Positions 43,290-53,487 of a stretch of 64,000 nucleotides of DNA are shown in pieces. Positions within the stretch are counted from its first letter, which is position 1; each line of letters opens with the position of its first letter. The notes under the pieces were generated by a model, which saw only the letters and a program-made list of their open reading frames with translations, did not search any database and was not told where the DNA came from. Source of the DNA: Puccinia triticina (taxonomy: Eukaryota > Basidiomycota > Pucciniomycetes > Pucciniales > Pucciniaceae); assembly GCF_026914185.1 (NCBI RefSeq), contig NC_070568.1, forward strand, positions 6,035,501 to 6,099,500, given 5' to 3'. The translations under genes were made by a program, and so were the position numbers.

Positions 43290-43420
43290 AGGTTAGCCCG
43301 CGGGCGGCCCACGGGCAGCCTTTTTAGATATTGGGCCTGATGGGCTGGGCCAAAAATAATTCTTTTTGATAAAAACCTGCCCGACCCCGACCCGGGTTCG
43401 GGCCGCCCGTCTGTTAGCCA
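43290..43420 (-). repeat. hAT-type subterminal GC-rich repeats
   Basis: On the minus strand the sequence reads AAGGATGGCTAACAGACGGG then GGCCCGAACCCGGG. GATGGC followed by CGGGC repeats is common at hAT ends. It lies just upstream of the transposase relic. The matching right end was not found. Confidence 0.5.
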
Positions 43421-43639
43421 TCCTTACCCGTGAAAGTGCGCAGGTATCTTCCGGGTGTGGTTGTGGGTGTGGGTGTCCATTCTGGGTCAAAATTCAGGCA
43501 GGTACCCCCACCTGCCGCGGTTAACCAGGTGCAAAGTGTCAGCTCTAGTGGGAGGTCTGATTTTTCTCTGGTACCACTATTTGACTTTGGCGCTGTGGGG
43601 CCAACTGTCACAAAACCATCTAGCCTGTGCGGTTTTCTG

Positions 43640-44370
43640 TGACACATTGTGACACACAAACATACGCGTGTGGGTTTGTGTGACATGTAGACCATCACCC
43701 AGCCATATCATGCCAAGATGAGTGCCCTGCAATACCAGGGGCGAATTAGCTGAATCCTTTAGGCCCTGTTTGGCTGCCGCGTTATACGTCATAAATCGTG
43801 TAATTTATGACGCCGCGACCCAAATTTCGCCCCCCGTTGCCACCAAAAATTTGAAACCCCCGGGGGTTGCGCGTCATAAATTTGACCATTTATGACGTCT
43901 AACGCGGCAGCCAAACGGGGCCTTAAGAATTTTATCTGATTTTCATCCATCAGTACAGAAATCCTGTTGAGGAGATTTTCTGAATTCATTCACAAACCCT
44001 GGGTAATCTGAGGCTCCCCTTGAATTTTTCCAGAATTCTAACTCCCTTGGAAAAAAATTTAGCAGCTGAATAATGTGTCACACAAATCTACACATGTGTG
44101 CTGGTGTGTCACATTTTACATCACTGAGCCAAGTGATGCCAACCTGAGTGCTCATGCAGAGCCAGGGGATTAGGTAGACCCTTACAAAATTGTTTATAAC
44201 ATTCAGCCATATGTACACAAATGATTTTGGGGATATTCTCTGAAGTCATACACATCTCCTGATTAATATGAGGTTTTTTCCACTGGAATTTTCCCAGAAC
44301 TTCAAATATTTTGTGAAAAAAATTCAGCAACTAAAGAATGTGTCCCACAAACTTACATGTGTATCTTTTT
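43640..44370. repeat. Two diverged tandem copies of a non-coding repeat
   Basis: Unit 1 (about 43640-44060) and unit 2 (about 44070-44370) share GTGACACACAAA..., a palindromic ACACATGTGTG-type centre, GCCAAGATGAGTGC/GCCAACCTGAGTGC, CCAGGGG and the downstream TTTTC...TTCTGAA parts. Unit 1 is interrupted by the MITE at 43762-43922. Confidence 0.65.
43762..43922. mobile_element. PIF/Harbinger-type MITE, TTA target duplication
   Basis: 161 bp. TIRs of about 35 bp start GGCCCTGTTTGGCTGCCGCG (left) and GGCCCCGTTTGGCTGCCGCG (right, read inward). TTA flanks both sides (43759-43761 and 43923-43925). The neighbouring tandem unit at 44.2 kb shows a single TTA at the equivalent site. Non-coding. Confidence 0.85.
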
Positions 44371-44439
44371 GTGTACCACTAACATATCTTGAGCTTTTTG
44401 TGATTTATGATAAACACATGATATAATGAAATATATAGA

Positions 44440-44750
44440 GCTGGCACTTTGCACCCGGGTACGCGCAGTGGGTGCAGGTACCTTCCTGAATTTTGAGCCA
44501 TAATGGACACCCGCACCTGCTGGCTGTTACCTGCGTACTTCCACGGGTACCCACCCACAGGTACCTAGTACCCGCCAATGGGCACTAGGGGCAAGCAGAG
44601 CTGTACAGAATAGTGATTTGTGCGCAGGTACCTGCCTGAATTTGGACCCAGACTGGACAACCGCACCCGCACCCGGCGGATACCTGCGCACTTCCACAGG
44701 TACCTGCCCGCGGGTGCCAAGTACTCGCCAACAGATGATAGGGGCCAGCT
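44440..44750. repeat. Tandem GGTACC-rich repeat
   Basis: Two copies of about 150 bp, each with TGCAGGTACCTTCCTGAATTT-like and CTGCGTACTTCCACGGGTACC-like segments (second copy diverged). Related patches occur at 28430, 36110 and 43440. Function unknown. Confidence 0.6.
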
Positions 44751-45709
44751 CTAGAAATATATGATTCCCTTGGTAAATAGCTTGTTTCTGCCAAGTATTT
44801 GATATTGCTTTGCACGGTAGTTGAATTTTTGAAAGTGTGTTCTAAAATAGCTCCAGTAATAACTAGAGTCAAGTTGGAGCTGGTTTTCAATTGAATTCAA
44901 CTCCTTTCCAAAGTGCCTTCAGCTCAATTGAGCATAAGTTAAACATAAATTCATCATGAATTCAGCATACATTGAGGCTCAAGTTTCAGGATGTATCTAA
45001 CAGGGTTCTTAAACAACATTGTGCAATGGCACTTGCACGCAAGTGCCAAGCAAACTCCCATGGTGTTACATACTGAAAAAGGGAGAATTAACTTGATAAG
45101 ATGAGGGAGAAATTGTGAGATTACTAAACAAAAGTGGGATTTCCTCAGAAAATCAAATTCCTCCCCTGCCATAGATCACCCCTTGCGGGCAAGTCCCTCC
45201 TGCAGAGGTTGTGCTTTGCACAACCTCCTTGGAGGGAATGTGTTAATTTCAGCATCTACAATGGTCTGGGGTTGGATTGGATCACCTTCAGCAGCCTGCA
45301 AACAGGTGTCCCTAGCTGTCACCAATGTGTCACAGCAGTCCATATTACGGACTGTTGATTTGGGCGAGGGTGAATCCCACACTGCCAATACAGGCCCAAG
45401 CAGCCAAGGGCAGATTTTATTGGAGCCCAACAGTGAGAGTATGTATATTTTGAGTGAATGAACAGAGAGGAATGAATGAGAATTGGGGTTCTCAAAGTTG
45501 CAACAAAGTGGCATATTTCATGAAGACAACCTTATTTTCAGGGACTGTCAAATGCTTCCCTGCAAAAAAGTGTGTATGGCAGTATGTCACATTTGTAAAT
45601 TTTCAACTTGGAGAACCCTAAATATACAAAAGAGAGAAACATAGTTGTATTTATATACATGCATTATGTAAATACAATTTGCTGCTGAGTCGAGTAACAT
45701 GGGAGTGTC
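44751..45709. other. Non-coding stretch
   Basis: No gene recognised. A hairpin with CCTCCTGCAGAGGTTGTGC against its complement lies near 45190-45235. Confidence 0.45.
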
Positions 45710-46022
45710 AGGACCCTGGAAACCCCCTATAAATGTGGGTAATGTAAAATCCCAAATCAGTCTTTTTGGGGCCAATTCATACATTTTCATGTGTCTTGAG
45801 GCAAAGTCCCCCCAGAAAACCCCAAAACCCGGACAAAAAGCCGGTTTCTGCGGGTAGTAGACCAAATTTTGGCAGAGATTTCACACATTTCTGCCATGTT
45901 TGATGCCTAGCCTCTTGGGTTTACAAAGCCCATTCATACCAATTCATGCCTACCATTTTGCAAAAAAATGAAACAATTCATACTTTACATTATCCACCTA
46001 CTTTGGGAGTTTCCAGGGTCCT
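45710..46022. mobile_element. MITE with 8-bp TSD GGAGTGTC
   Basis: 313 bp. TIRs start AGGACCCTGGAAAC at both ends. GGAGTGTC lies at 45702-45709 and 46023-46030. Non-coding. An 8-bp duplication fits hAT-derived MITEs, distinct from the 7-bp family. Confidence 0.8.
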
Positions 46023-46243
46023 GGAGTGTCCCATGTCTATGGTAAGTTATGTCATAGTGACTTTGTCGACTACCGTAGGATGGGACTTAATGAATGGCAC
46101 ATTACTTATCCAGATTGCAGCAGCTTTGATTGACACCCGCTCATCTTGGCAGCTCTCTCAGCAGCTCCGCTCTAACTTAACTAAGTCCCTCTATTGGAGG
46201 GGGGACGCGATCCTGCAGGGACCCTCCAAAGGAGGAACTAATA

Positions 46244-46444
46244 GGGGGGTTCACAATACAATAAAAATAAAACTTTAGAGTCAATTTTAAGGCCTTTATC
46301 AACAACTTTTTAGAAATATGGCAGGATGTACAGGATAAGGTGTCCCCTGGCAATCAGAGGGTGTTCTTCATTTTTTAAAAAATTGTCTGTAAAGGCCTTA
46401 AAATTGGCTCTAAAGTTTTATTTTTATTGTATTGTGAACCCCCC
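46244..46444. mobile_element. Mariner-type MITE, second 201-bp copy
   Basis: Same TIR and length as 3003-3203, with TA flanks at 46242-46243 and 46445-46446. The interior aligns along its whole length (AGTCAATTTTAAGGCCTTTA). Confidence 0.85.
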
Positions 46445-46805
46445 TAATACACTAAGTGGACCCCGCAGCCTGAGAGAATTAGCAACTTGGCCTTTTTTCA
46501 ATCCTGTGTAGCTTCATCACATCACATCATAATGTGATTGAGTTGTAGGGGGACAAAAGATGCACAACATCAAGGAGAATCTTTCCACCTATTGTCATAT
46601 TTTTAGGGATATGTAATGATAGTCAAATGTCTTTTTTTGCAACTTCATTAGTTGGCTATATCCCGTATCACACATGTTGCACTGTACAGAATCTGAAATC
46701 CATGATATTACAACTCTGATTGCAGCTCAACAAGAGGTGTTGAGGATGGGAAAAAATAGTAGAAAGATAGTGACAGCTTGGGCCGTCCCAGAAATGTAAA
46801 CAATA

Positions 46806-46984
46806 GCCCGGTTCACGTTGGCAACTTTGAATCTATTTTTATCTGATTTTATCATAAAATTTCGACAAATTTTTCAATCATCAGGAAAAGTGGTTTCAGA
46901 AGAATCTGACCAACTTGAAAAAAATGATTAATTATAATGATAAAATGGATAAAAATGGCCTGAAAAATCCAATGTGAACCGGGC
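46806..46984. mobile_element. TA-flanked MITE with GCCCGGTTCAC ends
   Basis: 179 bp. The left end is GCCCGGTTCACGTTGGC and the right end CCAATGTGAACCGGGC. TA on both sides (46804-46805 and 46985-46986). The ends resemble the GGGGGGTTCAC family, suggesting a related TA-targeting transposase. Confidence 0.75.
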
Positions 46985-46986
46985 TA

Positions 46987-47968
46987 ATATCAAAAATGGT
47001 GCAGAGGCTCATGAGGGATTGATTCTAATTAGTCCCCACCAAACGTCACAATTCTCTCAGGCCGCGGGGTCCACATAGCGCAGTCCCTCCTTCGAAGGTC
47101 GCTTCGCTCCCCCGAGGAGGAGGGAATTAGCTAAGTTAGAGCTCCGCTGGAGGCCAAAAACACCTTCCGGCCTGCCAAAGTTGGACTCAGGTCGCGCAAC
47201 AGCGGCTGCTTTGGAGATACTCTAAGGGTTGAAGTGTATCGTAAATTCCGGCTTATTCCATTTCTGAGTGACGTGGAATGCAACTGGTGCTGTCGTGAGA
47301 TGACTAGAGCGAAATCAAAAGGCGAAGCATTGAGCGTCCGTTCTATGTACAATGTTTAGCTGCGATGTTGTAGTAGAATGGCCCTAAGCATCTGTGGTGT
47401 GGAATGCGACTGAGCCTGTCGTGAGATGACTAGAGCGAACCGAAAGGCGAGGTAGAGCCAGCCTAAAACCCAGGTGCATAATGATATATTCTTCGAGAAA
47501 GGCTAACCATCGACCATCTGATGAAATCTGCCTCTTCTGCATATCGGGTAATAATCTGTGTGCTCGACGCGTGTTCAACAAGAAGGTACATAGTAGGGTA
47601 CTTGACCACTGAGCTTCCAAATTTCCTCGTCGCTACTAAGCTTGCATGATCAAAAAGGTTCAACAAAAACTCAAAAAAAAAATCCAATCAGCTGTACATT
47701 GCCCTCAGTCACTCTACATATCTCGCTCAGTCACTTAACAAACACATTAGTCATCCGAAAGGGTGCCCTACCCTCATTTTAAAATTGCCGCACGCCTCCA
47801 CCTTTTCAGATCAAAAACCAGAAACACATCCACCATCCTTTTCATAATTGCAGTCCACTTCCTGAACAACCCTTTCTTTGTTTGTTATATATTCGGAAAA
47901 GAATATTCCTTGACCAAGCAGCGTATATCCCTTTATAATATTTCTATTTTATTTTTTATTTTTGAGAT
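46987..47968. other. Upstream region of the zinc-finger gene, with a tandem duplication
   Basis: Two copies of a segment containing GTCGTGAGATGACTAGAGCG lie near 47270-47330 and 47398-47460, about 125 bp apart. ORFs across them on the minus strand are unconvincing. The promoter of the gene at 47969 should be in the last few hundred bases. Confidence 0.5.
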
Positions 47969-49773
47969 ATGGCACACCTTAATCCTCTCTTATTAGGAAA
48001 GAGTAACTCCACCCCAATCTATCCTGACACGTGGGCTGAGCTGACCCCGGGCTCATTATCTCACGAGAGTTCATCGGTGACGATCCCGAGTGCGGATGAC
48101 ATATCAAGTTTTGATCTCAAGTCATTTTGTAGTGGCTTCAATGCACACTATGGTAAGTTGAGCGGTCACAGTAGCTTCAATCATGGCCATCACTAACCTT
48201 TCTTTTTTTGATCCAATGCAAGGCCCGGGCGAAATCCTTCTTCCGCATTTAGATGATCCAAACCGGTCCCTGTCAAGCATTTATTCCCTTCCCATCGCTT
48301 TACCACAGGACCCATCTCACAATGCGCTAGAGAGTATCGCATTCAAAAGTGAAGACACCGGTGGAGCTTACGGACAAGTTTGTCGCTTCCCTCTGTTGGG
48401 AGTAAGAATAAGTGACTTATCTCAGATTTTTTTTTGGTACTGAAAAACAGTGTACCGATGCATCCTCCAACTTCCTCTTCTCTGCTGCCTCCGTCGGCTA
48501 CGAGTCTTCACTGTCTCCTTCATCGTCACGACCGTGTACCGCAGGATACCCATTAGATGGATTGGGCTTTTCCCCCTCCGCCGCAGAGCCGCCCCTTTCG
48601 CTATCCTATGGTTGTGGGTATTCACCCAACGAAGGATTTTCGCTCTATTCTCACCTTGACCAACCTGGAATCGAAGCAAAAGAATCACCCAAATCCGCTG
48701 CCGAAATAGACAACCGTAGCAACTTCCCCCTGCAATACATGCCTCCCTACCATCACCAGTCTAATGGGATACTCGTCCCACAGGAAGGGATGGGCCCCCT
48801 GCAAATCGAGCCATCCATAGACTTCCAATTTACAGCTGGTTCAGCAGCTACCGCCAATTGCACTATTCCGATTGATAGGACAGCGACGGATAACTACCCT
48901 TGGTCTTCGGCTTTGTCTGCCCCGCCGCGAGCCCGACTAGATGGTCATTTTACGCAGAGCGAGGTGTTTACGACGAGGTGTGTTCAGCCTACAAGCTTGC
49001 TGGGCCATCCCACGCCGAGCGCGAAACCGAAAGACCCCGCTGTTGAACCGAGTCATAGCGCCTATGGAAAAGCCTCGTTTTTACCCGGAAACTGGGAGAG
49101 CCACGGTGTTTTCTGTGACGAGAACATCAACTACCCTCCGGCTCCTCAACCACTGAAAAAAGACACCGTGCAGAAGAAACGACCGAAGCGTAGAACTTCC
49201 GCTGCAACTGGGCCTCTGGCGAAGACCGATTCTATCGGCACCAAACGCAAGCGCTCAGCCCTGTCACCCTCTCACGACTCCGATGATCCCTCTGATGATC
49301 CTCCGAAAAAATCTTCAGCCGCGGCGGAGAACAAGACGCCCGACGGAAAATTTGTCTGCCGCCTCATCTGTAAAAACACCCAAGTGGTGTGCGGAAGGAA
49401 GTTCCAGCGATCAGAGCATCTCAAAAGACATTGGGCCACTCACGAAGATAGAAAGCCTCATAAATGTCCAATATGCGAACGATTCTTCGGTAGAACTGAG
49501 TAAGTTCAATTTAAGGCTTCCAATATATTCGAACCCAAGCAAAAAGAAAAACTTTCTTGATTTAAAGGCTAATTATGTGAAAAACTTTTATTCGTCAATC
49601 CCAGTAACTTGAAGCAGCATATCAAAACGCACGACAATGCTCATGGAAGGAACACGAAACTCCTCAAAGCCAAATTGCTACAGAACCCTGAACAAAATAA
49701 AGGCATGCCAAAGATAGAGCACAAGCCAAATGTGTACTCCAACAGAGCATCCAAGCACAGAAAGATTCAATGA
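47969..49773 (+). CDS. C2H2 zinc-finger transcription factor, 526 aa, four exons
   Basis: Exons: 47969-48152, 48223-48401, 48451-49499 and 49605-49773; 1581 nt, all GT-AG and in phase. The N-terminal 400 residues are Ser/Pro/Tyr-rich and look disordered, typical of activation regions. A basic nuclear-localisation-like patch, KKRPKRRTS, lies near residue 400, followed by an acidic DSDDPSDDPPKK stretch. Two C-terminal fingers follow: CGRKFQRSEHLKRHWATH and CPICERFFGRT-DNLKQHIKTH, the second split by the last intron. The second is a canonical C-x2-C-x12-H-x3-H finger. The first has atypical cysteine spacing. A paired C-terminal C2H2 module of this kind is common in fungal regulators of development and stress; targets unknown. 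Confidence 0.87.
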
Positions 49774-50574
49774 CTCTCTTAAAGGTGTATATATTATAAT
49801 CCATCCAGCACTTCGAAATTCTCACCCGTATTCATTGTTCCGTCCACCATTAATCTTTTTCCAAACAGTCTATTAAATTATAACATGTATCCGATCCTAC
49901 TATGCGTCAATCATTTTACTATTAATAGCCTTATTCCTCGGTACATTCATTAATCATTTGACTGTGGCTACTAAGTTGTGTGCGCAAGTTATCCATCTTG
50001 ACTATTTTCCGGAAAGCGCTTGTATGTACCCCATATCTTCAAAGCAAAAGCACCCATATTGTTGAGCCTTTTACAAAACAAATAAAAATCTTGGTTTGTG
50101 TCCCTTCTTTTCGTGGCTTCGGCACAAAATGCCCAAAGGAATCAAAGGAGACAGTCTTTATCAAAAAAAACTCAATTCCGAAAGATTTCTGTTGTTTTGA
50201 TCATTTCCTCCACCTCGAAGATCAAGGCAAGCAGCAGCTGCATTCGTTCGACTTGATCAACTTTCCTTTTAATTCGCGAAAATCCTGAGGCATTGTGATA
50301 TGGTGTGATGTGACATTGCCTATCCGGAGAGTGCCCGAGCTTAACAAGCCTCTCCGAGGAGGCGCGAAGGGTGGGACTTGGGCTAAGTTCGAGAGTGCCA
50401 GCGACTGAAATGAGCGGTGATCGATCTGTGACACCCGCTCACCGCTGGCCTGTCACTGCCTATCCCGCCAACCCAACTCGCTCGAGAGCCAGTCAGCCAA
50501 CGTCATCGGCTACCGGTCTTCGAGCTTTCCGCAAGTTTTCTTGGTCACTTCAACTGGAAACAACAGCAATCATT
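49774..50574. other. Intergenic between zinc-finger gene and proteasome gene
   Basis: No gene. It holds the 3' flank of the zinc-finger gene and the promoter side of the proteasome gene. An in-frame ATG at 50371 upstream of the proteasome start would add an atypical extension and was not used. Confidence 0.5.
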
Positions 50575-51593
50575 ATGGAGTGCTCATTCGGAATTACTGG
50601 TAAGCAAAAATCGCAGAAGAGTCAGTATTGGTCGGAGAACTCCTGGGCTGATGTGCGTCCCATGCCGCGCGCAGGTAAAGACTACGTGATCTTGTTCGTC
50701 CTTCCCTCAATACTTTTCCAACCCAGCAATCCATTGTCCCCTGAAGATGGCTGATCGGACGTCCGGATACTTTGATTGTTTGACTGGAAAATAAATCGAA
50801 TAGTGCATCCGATTCGTCTGCTAATCGAAGCATCGTGAGGATGAAAGCAAACGCAGACAAACAAAAGGTCGTTTCGAAGCATGTCGTGATGGCCTACTCC
50901 GGAGAACCAGGTTGAATGCGTCTTGTTTTAAATCTCGCAACGATCGAGAACTGATATGGTCTTTTTTTCCGCTTGGTCTGTGTATTAGGAGACACCGTCC
51001 AATTTGCGGAGTACGTCGAACGTAACTTGCGTCTGTATGGAATCAGGTGAGTTACTACTAAGACCCTTTCTGCTCCTTGAAGTCATTACTGATCCTCTTA
51101 ATGATGGTCAAAATCAAGGAATCACGTAGATCTTCTACCTCACGAAGCCGCCTCCTGGACTCGTAACCAGCTAGCCTCCTCGCTCAGGTCCCGGAACGCC
51201 TACTCGGTCAACTTGCTCCTGGGCGGCTTCGACACTGCTGAAGCAGTGCCGCTGCTCTATTGGATCGACTACCTGGGAACGATGGCCCAGGTACCTTACG
51301 CTGCCCATGGCTACGGCGCCTATTTTTGTCTCAGTACGATGGACAGATTCCATCGTCCGGATATGGACCTTCAGCAAGGCTTGGAATTGCTCAAACGATG
51401 CATCGATGAGTTGAGCACTCGATTTATCGTCAATTTGGGAAGTAAGTGTAGTCTCTTTAGTCTCTTATCAACACATAATCATGGCCGGTCACCTTACCAC
51501 TTGCTGAAAATCGTGTTCTCCCATCATTTGGACACAATAGCCTTTAAGGTACGCGTCGCTGACAAGGATGGAGTCAGAGAAGTCACATTGTAA
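50575..51593 (+). CDS. 20S proteasome subunit beta type-2 (beta-4), 194 aa, six exons
   Basis: Exons: 50575-50599, 50675-50693, 50804-50910, 50989-51046, 51119-51441 and 51541-51593; 585 nt, phases close. The product begins MECSFGITGKDYVIFASD, continues SIVRMKANADKQKVVSKH and SGEPGDTVQFAEYVERNL, and ends KDGVREVTL. These are signatures of PSMB2/Pre1. The subunit lacks the N-terminal Thr propeptide and is a non-catalytic part of the outer beta ring. The length matches the family. Donors GTTCGT and GTTGAA are weak, and one exon is only 19 bp, but the conserved sequence supports each join. Confidence 0.96.
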
Positions 51594-52370
51594 CCTGTAC
51601 AATCTTAAAGAATGTCTTAATAAACAATTCTCGAAATTTCATTCATATCCATCTGTTGCCTGGTCTCTTGTGTCTTCGGAGTTTAAAGAGTGGGCGATTA
51701 GACAATTGTTGCTCTGGATATTTCAGCTTATCTTAGCATCCCCTGCCTTGATCCATGATAATTGGCCTGGGTGAATCTTGGATTCAATCGTGACCAGATG
51801 CCTGAAGTTTAGCTTGATATTTTCTCAACACAGGCTCTGCGATTGAACAGCGGTGTGCCGTGTTAACAACGGGCCCATGTATATTTCAGTGGAGCATGTT
51901 CAGCAGGGGTGTAAGACCCCGGACTTGGTACTATGTAGCCTAAAATCGGAAGATTTGAACAAACTTCACTTGTAGCTATGCCTCATGGCGTCCAAGGAAG
52001 CTGACTGAGATCAATCAAGCATGTTTCGTGAATAAGGACTAGGGAAACGCTGAACATGGGAGGAAAAGCATGCAAAGTTCAAACAAGTGGCGGGGAAACC
52101 AGTCTTGGCAACGTGTCAGCGGATATGTTCCTGAGGCTGCAGCGGATATCACCCTGTGGCTCGCTGTCCGGGTCATAGACTCGGGTCTCGCCGGACAGCA
52201 ACAACCTCGCCGTGGCGACAAGTTTTAGAATTTATCTTCAACACAACCGAGTCCGGACCACCTGCACGCCGCCAGAATCAAAACCAACCAAGAACTGCCA
52301 TCGCGATTTCTCGTTAACAACTCAGAAATCACCCAACCCCCGCAATTCCCCAACCGATTGTACACGCAAG
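51594..52370. other. Intergenic, no gene seen
   Basis: 3' flank of the proteasome gene and upstream region of the small gene at 52371. Short ORFs are not conserved-looking. Confidence 0.5.
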
Positions 52371-53083
52371 ATGATCGGAAACTTCATCAATATCGTTTTA
52401 CCCGTGGCTGGTCTGATGGGATTTTCAACATCGAGCTTTGTCAGTTTTTATATCATCCCTCCTTGACCCCAAAAACTAAAATCGCCGAGAAAACTAGCCA
52501 CTTCAAGCATTCCATTTTTCGAACTTTTCTGGTTTGTATGTGCTGATATAAACATGTATTCTTTTGGGACGGGGAAGTAAACAGATGCATTATGCGTTCG
52601 ATGCCGTCCTGTTCAGTGTCTGTCTTTCGGGAATCAAACGGAGCACAGGTCTATCGTGAGCGAGCCATCTCTCGTCCTTGACTTCCCTTATGCACTTTAC
52701 AGATATATTTTAACTCGTTTGTCCCCGTCAAACTGATCACTAGTCCGGCAGTCTCTAAGATCCAAAATAAAGAACTGCGTCAAGTAATCGTTAGCTACCT
52801 TGAAGTCGGAGGCAAGCCTTCTTTCTCCTCTGCCGTGCACATTCAGTTTTCGATCACCTCCTCTAAACTCAGTTCAAAATTTTTAACTTCTCACGCTTTT
52901 TTCATACTTCCGAAACAATAGAATGGATTATGGACTTTGCAATCGTGGTAAGCTAGTTTTCAGCAAACCTTAAACTTTTTTTTTTGTTCGATCCGGATTG
53001 TAATAATCACCCAGCACTAATTTTCTTCATTTTTTGTTGTGGTGCAGTTCATGGGTAGATCGAGTATCTTCGAACGCCGATAA
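52371..53083 (+). CDS. DUF1748-family small fungal protein, about 74 aa, five exons
   Basis: Exons: 52371-52394 (uncertain), 52585-52655, 52744-52811, 52922-52947 and 53048-53083. The conserved part reads MHYAFDAVLFSVCLSGIKRS, then STGLSPAVSKIQNKELRQ, LEVGEWIMDFAIVFMG and SSIFERR. This matches the DUF1748 family of short fungal proteins (HY..DAVL....GIKRSTGL...NK.LR....LE.GE). The intron 52812-52921 is GC-AG (GCAAGC donor). Exon 1 (MIGNFINI) has a weak GTTTTA donor; alternatively translation begins at ATG 52585. The molecular role of the family is not established from sequence. Confidence 0.8.
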
Positions 53084-53487
53084 TCGGCAACACATTATAT
53101 AGCGGTTTCTTAGCAAGCCTTTCCCTATTGTCACATAGATCCCAGCCTTTGTACTCCTTTTGTAATACCAATCAGCTCATCAGATACTACCATAACCTCG
53201 TCTTTTATTTGGAGCTAATTATTCCCTAGGCAGGCATAGTTTATTATGCATGGAAATTGATTCGACATTTAACACTTCAAGTTTCTCGAGCATCGGTTGA
53301 AATGACATCCAAATGCGGTGTTTGGATGTATGTAAAATCACAACGCGACTAGGAGGAAATCTGGGATCCAATAACACAAAAATTGCAATATGAATTGCAA
53401 GAACTATCCACTGGTAACCTGAATACAATAATTAACAATTACTACATTGGTAAGCGATCGTAAGAATGGTCTCCACTCATGCCCCTT
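53084..53487. other. Convergent intergenic region
   Basis: Lies between the 3' ends of the DUF1748 gene (plus) and the ZNHIT2-like gene (minus). No gene seen; it should contain both polyadenylation regions. Confidence 0.5.

Noticed and set aside
47384..47687. Minus-strand ORFs of 74-78 codons upstream of the zinc-finger gene
   Set aside because: They overlap a tandem duplication and each other in different frames, with no recognisable motif.
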